Of a DNA stretch of 26,917 nt, positions 8,100 to 14,968 are shown piece after piece (within the stretch, counting starts at the first letter, position 1; each line of letters starts with the position of its first letter). Both the position numbers and the translations under genes were made by a program. The notes below the pieces were generated by a model. It was not told where the DNA came from. It ran no database searches and saw nothing but the letters and a program-made list of their open reading frames with translations. Origin of the DNA: an uncultured Porphyromonadaceae bacterium (GTDB lineage: Bacteria; Bacteroidota; Bacteroidia; Bacteroidales; Muribaculaceae); the NCBI GenBank assembly GCA_902470475.1, contig CABRGT010000022.1, positions 1-26,917 of the forward strand, given 5' to 3'.

Positions 8100-9737
8100 T
8101 TACTTGATAAGAATCTTTGTTACCTGTTTACCCTGACGGCGGATGTACAGTCCATGATCCGGATGAACAATCCGTTGCCCCTGCAGATTGTAGTACTCGA
8201 CGGGAGCGTTTTCATCGTTGACGGACACATCGTTGATACCGTTCTCTTTATCGGCAAGACGGTCGACTAATGTGTTCACCACGCTCTTGAGTTTAGCGAA
8301 GTCGCTTTCGCCCAGCGATGAAGAGCAGTCCATCACCAACATGATGGCGGCCGATGATGTTTCGGTTTCTGTCTTTACATCGCCCTCGCTTCCGAATTCA
8401 GTGTGCGGCTGCCATGCCGGTGTTGTAGAATTCTTATGCCAGAAATTTATCTCGCCGGTTTCAGGAATATTGCCGTCATAGTCGCGGATATTCTCAAAAG
8501 TAAACTGATACTTTGTCCTTCCGTTGACATCAATGGCCTCGGCGAGAACTTTTGTGCCCGATGTACATGTGAAGCCGTGATAAACGACATCGTTGAGACT
8601 GAGGTCGTCGCGATTGAAAACGCCTTCAATCCACATTTCAGAATTCTCAGGATTATTGTTCATTTCCGTCCTTGATTTGTCTAATGTAAATCTCAGTCTG
8701 TCGCCGGTGCCACGCATATTTATCCGGACCTGCACTTTCTTGTTCAGCCATGATGTCTCGAGCCGGTCAATGATCGTGTTGAGCGTACGTTCCACCTCGG
8801 CCATATCATTTACCTCGGATGCATGGTTTTCATCTGAGGCCAAAGCAAGGAGATTTGATCTGAACAGTGCATAGTTGTAGTCGCCGATGTCCTTTCCTTT
8901 AAGGCCGATGGAGAAGGCTTCGAGTCTGTTGTTTTGGATATAAGTGCTTTGTATACGGTTCCCGACGTATTGTTGGTAGTCGGTATCAGTCCACGATGTG
9001 TTGGGAGCCTGCTCTAATGATCCATCGTCGTTGCCGTCGGTGAATGTTATGAGAGCCACGCTGCTTAAGTCTTTCGGATAGTTGTATGTGATCAGGGCAT
9101 CAATCGCGCGGTCAACAGAGTAATAGAGATATGTATAATCATCAAGGTCCTGAGATTCTACAAAGTCGCGGTATTCCTGTTTGTTGGAGCCCTCGATAAG
9201 TTGGATCGGGAAGAATTTGGGCATATAATTGAAAGCCGTGATGCCGAAGTATATTCCGGACGGCATCTCTTCATCGCCGTCCGATAGTAATTCAAACACA
9301 AAATTCCGGTCAGAACTGCATATTGTCCAATTGGACGCATTTTCAGTTTTACAACAAAAATAATTGCCCGGAATAATGACTTTACGGTCGTTCAGAACGC
9401 CATAAAAATCGTTGTTGCCGTTCCATGTGTTTTCGGCACACCTCTGGCTCACAGTGAGAGCAACATTGTTTGAAGATATGAATGTGTAGTCCTCGACATA
9501 CACTTTCTGGGGATTTTCGCAGTGGACATATACATATTCGTCGGAAATAGCTTCGAATCTGAATAGTCCTGGCTGTTCGTTGCTTTCTTCAACATCGATA
9601 GTCCCTGCTAAGGGGCTTCCATCGCCGATTTGCCACACAGGGTCTGAGTAGTAACCCAGTCCAATTGTTTTCCATGTGTCAGCATTCGCGGCGAGGGCGC
9701 CGGATATGACGGCAAGGAGTAAAATGTATTTTCTCAT
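8100..9737 (-). CDS. Secreted vWA-like protein with type IX sorting tail
   Basis: A 545-residue exported protein. A signal peptide occupies residues 1-19 (MRKYILLLAVISGALAANA). Residues about 160-325 look like the middle and end of a von Willebrand A domain: strand GIYFGITAFN, a threonine-loop-like YTYLYYSVDRAIDAL, and VALITFTDG (227-235). The metal-site motif DxSxS that normally opens such a domain is not there. It appears near the C-terminus instead, in AAIMLVMDCSSSLG (D470), followed by the expected helix. Residues 330-450 form a beta-rich insert. The last 31 residues, starting YYNLQGQRI and ending in TKILIK, match Bacteroidales type IX sorting tails. It is monocistronic, with its own promoter, a long structured leader and a terminator. 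From memory this is a recurrent Bacteroidales family; its function is not known to me. Confidence 0.75.
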   Translation of the reverse strand: MRKYILLLAVISGALAANADTWKTIGLGYYSDPVWQIGDGSPLAGTIDVEESNEQPGLFRFEAISDEYVYVHCENPQKVYVEDYTFISSNNVALTVSQRCAENTWNGNNDFYGVLNDRKVIIPGNYFCCKTENASNWTICSSDRNFVFELLSDGDEEMPSGIYFGITAFNYMPKFFPIQLIEGSNKQEYRDFVESQDLDDYTYLYYSVDRAIDALITYNYPKDLSSVALITFTDGNDDGSLEQAPNTSWTDTDYQQYVGNRIQSTYIQNNRLEAFSIGLKGKDIGDYNYALFRSNLLALASDENHASEVNDMAEVERTLNTIIDRLETSWLNKKVQVRINMRGTGDRLRFTLDKSRTEMNNNPENSEMWIEGVFNRDDLSLNDVVYHGFTCTSGTKVLAEAIDVNGRTKYQFTFENIRDYDGNIPETGEINFWHKNSTTPAWQPHTEFGSEGDVKTETETSSAAIMLVMDCSSSLGESDFAKLKSVVNTLVDRLADKENGINDVSVNDENAPVEYYNLQGQRIVHPDHGLYIRRQGKQVTKILIK

Positions 9738-9790
9738 TCGCTGGTTCTTATGCCGGTCTTACAACCCTTTCGACCGTTTACATATGCAGA

Positions 9791-9949
9791 AGCGTGGGCT
9801 GCTTTGCCACATCTCCAAATGAAGGTCCTGAGAAAACCGTGTGTGCGAGATATAAAAAACAGTAGCCCACGCTATAGCGCGAGAACCGCTTTGTTATCTC
9901 TTGCACACGTTGAAAATTTCTCAGGTTTTCATTTGCAAGATAAGCAAAA
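9791..9949 (-). ncRNA. Structured leader with complementary 9-nt hairpin loops
   Basis: This element lies in the leader between a strong minus-strand promoter (9998-10028) and the start codon at 9737. One hairpin (9894-9943) is closed by TGAAAA/TTTTCA and presents loop TTTCTCAGG (9917-9925, + strand). A second hairpin (stem ATCTC 9811-9815 with GAGAT 9847-9851, closed by GGT/ACC) presents loop CCTGAGAAA (9827-9835). The loops are perfect reverse complements. A 10-bp stem, AGCGTGGGCT (9791-9800) with AGCCCACGCT (9864-9873), encloses the second hairpin. The whole is also an imperfect palindrome centred on CGCTATAGCG (9870-9879). It could be a cis-acting leader RNA, a small RNA or a palindromic mobile repeat. 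Confidence 0.6.
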
Positions 9950-9997
9950 CGCTCCTTGTATTGATTAATATGTCCTGATATTCTGAAAATATCGTTG

Positions 9998-10028
9998 CAA
10001 AGCTACTAATTTATTTCTGATTTACAAA
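9998..10028 (-). promoter_or_regulatory. Consensus promoter of the vWA-like gene
   Basis: On the minus strand TTTG (10025-10028) is followed by exactly 19 bases and TAGCTTTG (9998-10005), an exact match to TTTG-N19-TAnnTTTG. Transcription should begin near 9990, giving a leader of about 250 bases that contains the whole structured element. Confidence 0.85.
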
Positions 10029-10148
10029 GCAGTGATGTGAAATTAATTTCTCCCGTCCATGAATAGCTGCTATCGGAAGAATCTATTGAAAACGACGCGC
10101 GGGCGATGTCGTTTTTTGTTCCTTTGCAAACAAAAAAACGAACGACCT

Positions 10149-10352
10149 ATGAATGTTCCTTTACTTACCTGGATCTGCATGGCAGCTGTAGTGATCGTGC
10201 TTCTTGCCGTACAGGCCATGCACCGTAACCATCAGTCGCGCCACCGCCGCACCCGTGTGTTCGGCATGGGCAGCGAGCGCGAGGAATTCTTCATCCCTGG
10301 CGACCCGTTGCGGCGTGCCGAAAACGACTATGACTGTGACGACGATTTCTGA
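10149..10352 (+). CDS. Small single-span membrane protein
   Basis: A 67-residue protein, unrecognised. The ATG at 10149 puts a hydrophobic segment (LLTWICMAAVVIVLLAVQAM, about residues 5-24) at the very N-terminus. A basic stretch rich in His and Arg (HRNHQSRHRRTR) follows, so the tail is probably cytoplasmic. The end is strongly acidic (ENDYDCDDDF). An in-frame ATG 90 bases further up is unlikely because it would bury the membrane segment and read through the promoter-like box. The last 23 bases overlap the start of the exporter subunit at 10330 in another frame, suggesting translational coupling and perhaps a role with that transporter. The function is unknown. Confidence 0.6.
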   Translation: MNVPLLTWICMAAVVIVLLAVQAMHRNHQSRHRRTRVFGMGSEREEFFIPGDPLRRAENDYDCDDDF

Positions 10353-11142
10353 CCGGCCGGACGCCACGCAGCGGCCTACGGCACGCCGGGCATGCGTGCT
10401 TCTGGCCCGGTACGGCGCCGCATTGCTTGGCAGCGGCGCCACGTGCTCGCGACTTGACATGAACATCGGCCGCATGGCGCGCACGTGGGGCTTGCGCGAA
10501 TGTCTCACCATCATGCCCCGCCATCTGCATCTGACGGTGACTGACGCCGCCGGCGAGGATCTTTTCACGGCTATCGAGACTGTGGAAGGTGCCGGGATCA
10601 GTTTCAGCCTCAATACACGGCTGAGCCGTCTGAGCTGGCAGGTGCACGACAACACTCTGAGCATCGACGAGGCCACACGCCGTTTCGACGCCATTATGGC
10701 TGAAGGCCCCGGCGGCCTCGCACCGCTGGCGCAGACGTTTCTTACGGGGGTGGCGAACGCTTCGTTCTGCCGTCTGTTCGGAGGCGACGCCGTGGCCATG
10801 GCTGTGGTAGCTGTGGCCACCATGGCCGGTATCTGTGTGAAGTCGGCTCTTCTACGGCGGCGCGTCGATCTGCGGCTGGCCGTGCTGGCAGCGGCGTTTG
10901 TATCGGCTGTACTTGCCGCCGGCGACGCTCTTTTCGGGCTCGGTTCGACTCCCGATATAGCCCTGGGGGCCTCGGTCCTCTATCTGGTGCCGGGTGTGCC
11001 TTTGCTCAACTCGTTCAGCGATCTTGTCTACCGCCACTATATATGCGCTTTCAGCCGACTTACCGACGCGCTGGTCCTCACAGCCTGTCTCTCGGCCGGT
11101 CTGTGCGGCGCAATGCTGCTGATGGGGCGTGGAATGTTCTGA
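10330..11142 (+). CDS. ThrE/YjjP-type exporter, large subunit
   Basis: This 270-residue protein matches the N-terminal half of the ThrE family (PF06738-like), which exports threonine/serine or, in the split YjjP-YjjB form, succinate. The soluble N-terminal part contains LLARYGAALLGSGATCSRLDMNIGRMAR and PRHLHLTVTD, typical of the family. Around residue 125 comes the long helix region, then about five hydrophobic segments from residue 145 onward (GGDAVAMAVVAVATMAG, LAVLAAAFVSAVLAAG, and LVPGVPLLNSFSDLV). The P-G-x-P-L-x-N-x motif in the last is characteristic. The start at 10330 overlaps the small gene before it. The small subunit follows 19 bases later. Succinate is a major Bacteroidales fermentation product, so succinate export is plausible but not shown. 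Confidence 0.85.
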   Translation: MTVTTISDRPDATQRPTARRACVLLARYGAALLGSGATCSRLDMNIGRMARTWGLRECLTIMPRHLHLTVTDAAGEDLFTAIETVEGAGISFSLNTRLSRLSWQVHDNTLSIDEATRRFDAIMAEGPGGLAPLAQTFLTGVANASFCRLFGGDAVAMAVVAVATMAGICVKSALLRRRVDLRLAVLAAAFVSAVLAAGDALFGLGSTPDIALGASVLYLVPGVPLLNSFSDLVYRHYICAFSRLTDALVLTACLSAGLCGAMLLMGRGMF

Positions 11143-11161
11143 AATCTCTAAAAAACGTACT

Positions 11162-11647
11162 ATGAACTGGAGTGATTTATTTCAGGATGCATTATTTGCG
11201 GCGATAGCGGCTATCGGTTTTGCCTGTATCAGCCGGCCTGTCACGCGTGCCTACGGCTTCTGCGCCCTTATAGCGGCACTGGGGCATTCGCTGCGCTACC
11301 TGTTGCTGCATGCCGCTTTTGCCGATGTACATATCGTGGCTGCCACGCTCGTGGCATCGGTTCTTGTAGGTATCATGGCGGTGCTTTCGTCGCAGATCAT
11401 CCACAGCCCCGCCGAGACGTTGCTTTTTCCGGCCCTGCTGCCTATGATCCCGGGCATCTATGCGTATAAGGCGGCTGCCGCACTGGCCATGTGTGTCATG
11501 CGCGACGGCCCGGACGCCTTCATGCGCTATTTTCCGATCTTCACTTTCAACGCACTTACAGCCGCGTGTATCCTGCTGGCCATGGTGGTGGGTGCCACAC
11601 TTCCGGTAGTGGCCATGAAGAAACTGTCGTTCACGGCCACACGATGA
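11162..11647 (+). CDS. ThrE/YjjB-type exporter, small subunit
   Basis: This 161-residue, highly hydrophobic protein matches the C-terminal half of ThrE (PF12821-like), the YjjB part of split exporters. It has about five membrane segments, with FALL-type family features such as FPALLPMIPGIYAYKAA in the middle. The ATG at 11162 was chosen over one 33 bases upstream because it follows a normal gap (19 bases after the large subunit) and starts the protein right before the first hydrophobic segment (ALFAAIAAIGFACIS). The sizes, 270 and 161 residues, are close to E. coli YjjP and YjjB. Large and small subunits presumably assemble in the inner membrane. The substrate (succinate, threonine or serine) is not determined. 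Confidence 0.85.
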   Translation: MNWSDLFQDALFAAIAAIGFACISRPVTRAYGFCALIAALGHSLRYLLLHAAFADVHIVAATLVASVLVGIMAVLSSQIIHSPAETLLFPALLPMIPGIYAYKAAAALAMCVMRDGPDAFMRYFPIFTFNALTAACILLAMVVGATLPVVAMKKLSFTATR

Positions 11648-11666
11648 TCCATTGCGAAAAAATCAT

Positions 11667-11674
11667 TATCTTTG
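11667..11674 (+). promoter_or_regulatory. Putative -7 box for the LysR gene
   Basis: TATCTTTG fits TAnnTTTG and lies 35 bases before the LysR start, after the exporter genes have ended. No clear TTTG at the -33 position was found. Confidence 0.55.
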
Positions 11675-11708
11675 CGGCGCGAACCGCACTGTAACACGTT
11701 ATAAGACT

Positions 11709-12608
11709 ATGGAATTACGACAACTGAGGTACTTCGCCACCGTGGCACGCACACTGAGCTTTTCGGAAGCGGCCCGTATTCTCAATGTGACTCAAAGCAC
11801 GCTCTCGCAGCAGATCAGGCAGCTCGAGGACGAACTCGGCGTGCCGCTGTTCATACGCACCAGCCACAGTGTCTCCGTGACCGAGGCGGGGGCTGAACTG
11901 CTGCCGCACGCTCTCGGCACGCTGCAGCAGGCCGAGAGCTGTGTCAGCCGCATCCGGGACCTCAACAATCTGCTGACCGGTACGCTCAACATCGGTGTCA
12001 CCTACTCGTTCAGCCCGATACTGACCGAGTCGCTGGTTACGTTCATGAAGCAGTATCCGGGAATCAAACTCAATGTGTGCTACCGCCCCATGGCCGAACT
12101 GATGGAGATGTTGCGCTCCCGTACGGTGGACTTCGTTCTCGCATTCCGCCCTTCCGCGCCGGTCGATGGGGTGGAGTCGCACATTCTGTTTCAGAATTTT
12201 CTGGCCGTGATAGTCGGGTCGCAGCATTCGCTTGCCTCGCGAAGCCGCGTGTCGTTTGAAGATCTGGCACGCTGGGACCTGGCGCTCCCGGCTCCGGGCC
12301 TGCAGGCGCGCAATGCCTTTGACAGTGTGGTGCCCCGCGACGCGGCCCTGCGCGTGCGGGTGGAGCTTAATGAGGTGAACATTCTGCTGAAGCTGCTCCG
12401 GCAGAGCAACCTGGTGTCGGTGCTTGCCGAAGCCACCATCCACAATGAGGCCGGCGTGAAAGCCATTCCGCTCGATGTGCCCGACAACGAGATGGCCGGC
12501 TGCGTGCATACGCTGCGCGACAGTTACCGCAAGCGCTCGATGCTTGAATTCCTGCGCATACTCAGTCAGTCGATGGCTGTGCGCGAGCGTCAGTCGGCGT
12601 GGCTCTGA
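11709..12608 (+). CDS. LysR-family transcriptional regulator
   Basis: A 299-residue protein of standard LysR length. The N-terminal winged helix reads MELRQLRYFATVARTLSFSE, then AARILNVTQSTLSQQIRQLE and ELGVPLFIRTSHSVSVTEAG (residues 1-65), a near-textbook match. The linker helix follows, and the periplasmic-binding-like effector domain (about 90-290) starts at GTLNIGVTYSFSPIL. Starting at 11709 places the helix-turn-helix at the N-terminus; the open frame extends 57 bases further up but covers the promoter box. LysR proteins usually bind a small-molecule effector and often control a neighbouring gene. The nearest candidates are the exporter genes just upstream. Effector and targets are unknown. 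Confidence 0.93.
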   Translation: MELRQLRYFATVARTLSFSEAARILNVTQSTLSQQIRQLEDELGVPLFIRTSHSVSVTEAGAELLPHALGTLQQAESCVSRIRDLNNLLTGTLNIGVTYSFSPILTESLVTFMKQYPGIKLNVCYRPMAELMEMLRSRTVDFVLAFRPSAPVDGVESHILFQNFLAVIVGSQHSLASRSRVSFEDLARWDLALPAPGLQARNAFDSVVPRDAALRVRVELNEVNILLKLLRQSNLVSVLAEATIHNEAGVKAIPLDVPDNEMAGCVHTLRDSYRKRSMLEFLRILSQSMAVRERQSAWL

Positions 12609-12625
12609 CAGTGAATCCGTGCGGG

Positions 12626-13921
12626 CTATTTCTTTTTGTGACTGTTGCTCTTGCTTTGGCTGCGGCGGAATGAATTCCAGTTGTTGTTGAAATTTCTGTG
12701 CGATCTGAAGTAGGTTATGCCTGTCAGATCCTTCAGAAGAGTCAGGGCCCGCTCGCCGAAATTGATCTTGCGCGGAGGACGCCCCACGAATCTGCGGTCG
12801 GGAGCGCGGTCGAGCCGTACGCCTTCGGCGTCTATCGCCTCGACACGTGCGATTAGTTCCAGTACCGGCTGCTGAAGTCCGGGGGCTTCGGCAGCCTCTA
12901 TAATTTCAATGTCGCCGCTGTCGAATTTAAGCTTGCTCCATTTCTTTGCCTCTTTCACCGTTATATATTCTTTGTCGAGAATATATACTTCGGCAAACGT
13001 GCTTACGAAGAATGGCTCGTCGCGCCGGTTGAAGCGGAACATGTCGTGGCCGCGTCCGTTCGACTCGATGTTGAAAGAATATCCGGTGAGGTCGGTGACG
13101 CAAAGCGAGTCAGCGGTGACGCATCCGTAATTGAAACGCACCCTGAAATTCTCGAAATCGAGTTGCCGGCGGAAGAATGACGACAGATTGGGCACCCACC
13201 GGCGGCTTGTGGTGTCGGCCAGCACGTCGACGTCCACCGTCATACGGTCGTCGTGCCGGATCCATATTTCGGCCGGGCTGTACTTTCCACGGATCGTGTC
13301 GGAGCCGCTTTCAGCGCCCCTTACTCCGGCCGGTACGGACGGGGAGTGGACGGGGCCGATCCAGTCGGACCACGAAAAATGGTTGCCCCACTCGCTGCTG
13401 ACGCTGTCGAGCCCCGAGGCATTGGTGAACCGGTAGTATGACCGACTCTTGAGTACCCGCGGATTCATCCAGCCGGTAAACCTGACTTTTTCATCCGGCG
13501 TCATCATGAAGTCGACCATCTTCTCGCGGAAGAGGAATACCGTGTCGGTGTAGGTGCTCAGCGATGAATATTCGCGCACATAGGCCAGCACGTGGAGCAC
13601 TTTATGCTGACGTGATTCGATGACGACTTCCTGCAGTTCGGTCGGAATTTCCGCAAGAAACACGGTGTCGGTTCCGGCTTCCGTCACACACTTTTCACCG
13701 AAGCCCAGATAGCGCACCGTCACCGGATATTCCGCGGGAGAGATGTACGGCAGGCGCCCCCGGCTGTCCGAGATGCCGATCGCACGGCCGCTGCGGTCGA
13801 AAACCGACGCGCTCGGCAGTGGCATATGCGTCGCGGAGTCGGCGACCACCACGGCGCATTCTCCATTCACGGCGGATATGGAGAGGATGGCGCTAAGAAT
13901 GAATGTGAGGAAGCGGTTCAC
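12626..13921 (-). CDS. Secreted protein with carboxypeptidase-regulatory-like domain
   Basis: A 431-residue exported protein of a Bacteroidetes type I can describe but not name. A signal peptide (MNRFLTFILSAILSISAVNG) is followed by a beta-sandwich of the CarboxypepD_reg-like kind (about 22-95). The signs are VVADSATHMPLPSASVFDRS and ISDSRGRLPYIS, the pattern that precedes TonB-dependent receptor plugs. TELQEVVIESRQ resembles the start of a plug, but no beta-barrel follows. The remainder (100-400) is a mixed region with many aromatic residues and RxxD-type strands. The C-terminus is basic and low-complexity (FRRSQSKSNSHKKK). It is convergent with the LysR gene, with 17 bases between stops. 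It is probably periplasmic or outer-membrane-associated; the function is unknown. Confidence 0.7.
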   Translation of the reverse strand: MNRFLTFILSAILSISAVNGECAVVVADSATHMPLPSASVFDRSGRAIGISDSRGRLPYISPAEYPVTVRYLGFGEKCVTEAGTDTVFLAEIPTELQEVVIESRQHKVLHVLAYVREYSSLSTYTDTVFLFREKMVDFMMTPDEKVRFTGWMNPRVLKSRSYYRFTNASGLDSVSSEWGNHFSWSDWIGPVHSPSVPAGVRGAESGSDTIRGKYSPAEIWIRHDDRMTVDVDVLADTTSRRWVPNLSSFFRRQLDFENFRVRFNYGCVTADSLCVTDLTGYSFNIESNGRGHDMFRFNRRDEPFFVSTFAEVYILDKEYITVKEAKKWSKLKFDSGDIEIIEAAEAPGLQQPVLELIARVEAIDAEGVRLDRAPDRRFVGRPPRKINFGERALTLLKDLTGITYFRSHRNFNNNWNSFRRSQSKSNSHKKK

Positions 13922-14059
13922 GACCGGGATGTCTTAAGCAAAGATGTGAGAATAACTGCCGCGAATTTAATCAAAAAATCTCAGGCTGCCACCACTTTAA
14001 CAAACCCTAACCTTTCCGTTGCCCTTTTACCGCATTCCGTTAAAAAATGTGTTCGGATA

Positions 14060-14872
14060 TCAGTCTTTCCGCTGCCTGGCCTGCCGGGGAGTGATGCCGT
14101 ATTTCGCAAGGAACAGGCGGTTGAAGTAGGTCACGTTGGAGAATCCGCATTCGGCAGCTGTTTCGGCTATGCTTTCATCGGACCGGGCCAGCTTTTCTTT
14201 GGCGCGCGCGAGCCGCAGGTCATTGACATATCCGGTAAAGGACACTCCGGCATGCCGGCGCATGAATGTGCAGAAAGCCGATCTGTTCATGCCTGTGTAG
14301 CGGCAGATCTCGTCGAGTGTTATGGTGCGGGCGTAGTTGCATGCGCAGTAGACCCTGATCCGTTCGAGGCGCCGCTCGGCTCGTCCGAGCAGATTTCCGC
14401 GTCCGGCGAAGCGGCTTTCTGTAAAGTCGGACAGCATAGTCAGCAGTTCAATCATCCGCGGCAGGCGACTTTCGGCCGTGAGACCGCGCATTGACATCAG
14501 CAGGGCTGATATGCGGTCGCGGGCCTTTCCGCTGAACGACACGGCCTGGTTCAGCGACAGCAGACGCCCTACTGTGTCACCTGTTTCCGGGAAGATGGCT
14601 TTGAGCGAATAAAGTAGCTGCGGCATGAAAAATACCGAGATATTTGCGATGGTACCGTCCGTCGCGGCCGTCTCCGGATCGAAGCGCCACACATGCGGGA
14701 TGCCGGGCGGGATGAGTACAGTGTCACCTTCACCGAAGGTTTCGGTGTGATCGCCGACCGTTCGCTCGCCTCTGCCGCGGATCACATGCGACAGCTCCCA
14801 CGAGGGTGCCGAATGCTTTCCGATCTGCCGGTCGGGTGAGATGCTGACGTCATCGAATACGAAAGATTCCAT
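14060..14872 (-). CDS. AraC-family transcriptional regulator
   Basis: A 270-residue regulator with an N-terminal cupin-like sensing domain and a C-terminal AraC DNA-binding domain. The cupin part shows HSAPSWELSHVIRGRGERTV and DTVLIPPGIPHVW. The two helix-turn-helix units lie at about 186-270: LDEICRYTGMNRSAFCTFMR and IAETAAECGFSNVTYFNRLF, ending KYGITPRQARQ. I use the ATG at 14872. An upstream TTG would add six residues but falls inside the -7 box TATATTTG (14877-14884), so it cannot be in the transcript. With that box the mRNA starts at or next to the ATG. It is divergent from the acyltransferase at 14969 and may regulate it. The effector is unknown; sugars are common for this architecture. 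Confidence 0.9.
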   Translation of the reverse strand: MESFVFDDVSISPDRQIGKHSAPSWELSHVIRGRGERTVGDHTETFGEGDTVLIPPGIPHVWRFDPETAATDGTIANISVFFMPQLLYSLKAIFPETGDTVGRLLSLNQAVSFSGKARDRISALLMSMRGLTAESRLPRMIELLTMLSDFTESRFAGRGNLLGRAERRLERIRVYCACNYARTITLDEICRYTGMNRSAFCTFMRRHAGVSFTGYVNDLRLARAKEKLARSDESIAETAAECGFSNVTYFNRLFLAKYGITPRQARQRKD

Positions 14873-14876
14873 ATTG

Positions 14877-14884
14877 CAAATATA
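14877..14884 (-). promoter_or_regulatory. -7 box of the AraC gene, implying a leaderless mRNA
   Basis: On the minus strand TATATTTG fits TAnnTTTG and ends only four bases before the AraC start codon at 14872. Transcription would then begin at or within a few bases of the ATG. No TTTG lies at the exact -33 spacing; one lies 23 bases upstream. Confidence 0.5.
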
Positions 14885-14910
14885 GTGCAATTATTTATTA
14901 ATATAGGCAA

Positions 14911-14940
14911 ATTGAGTTAAATAAATAATTCCTAATTTTG
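14911..14940 (+). promoter_or_regulatory. Promoter of the acyltransferase gene
   Basis: ATTG (14911-14914), 18 bases, then TAATTTTG (14933-14940), near the Bacteroidetes consensus. It lies 28 bases before the start at 14969 and back-to-back with the AraC promoter, so a regulator bound in the AT-rich 14880-14930 stretch could act on both. Confidence 0.6.
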
Positions 14941-14968
14941 CGGCGAAAACAGGCACTACATATTCTTT

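Larger units (their letters stand above)
9738..10148. other. 411-bp intergenic region
   Basis: No convincing gene. It holds the leader element (9791-9949) and promoter (9998-10028) of the minus-strand vWA-like gene. Toward the small plus-strand gene there is an 8-bp hairpin (AAAACGAC 10089-10096 with GTCGTTTT 10108-10115) and a weak -7 box, TTCCTTTG (10119-10126), followed by an A-rich leader. Confidence 0.8.

Noticed and set aside
9791..9873. Integron attC-like site
   Set aside because: The 83-bp hairpin shape is reminiscent, but the RYYYAAC and GTTRRRY core boxes are absent, and no integrase or cassette array is nearby.
9750..9968. 72-codon plus-strand frame in the intergenic gap
   Set aside because: It crosses the palindromic element and has no promoter or protein-like pattern; the inverted repeats explain the sequence better.
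10089..10117. Hairpin AAAACGAC/GTCGTTTT followed by T-run as a terminator
   Set aside because: No plus-strand gene lies upstream for it to terminate, and the stem is only 8 bp with an 11-base loop. It is more likely incidental or part of the small gene's promoter region.
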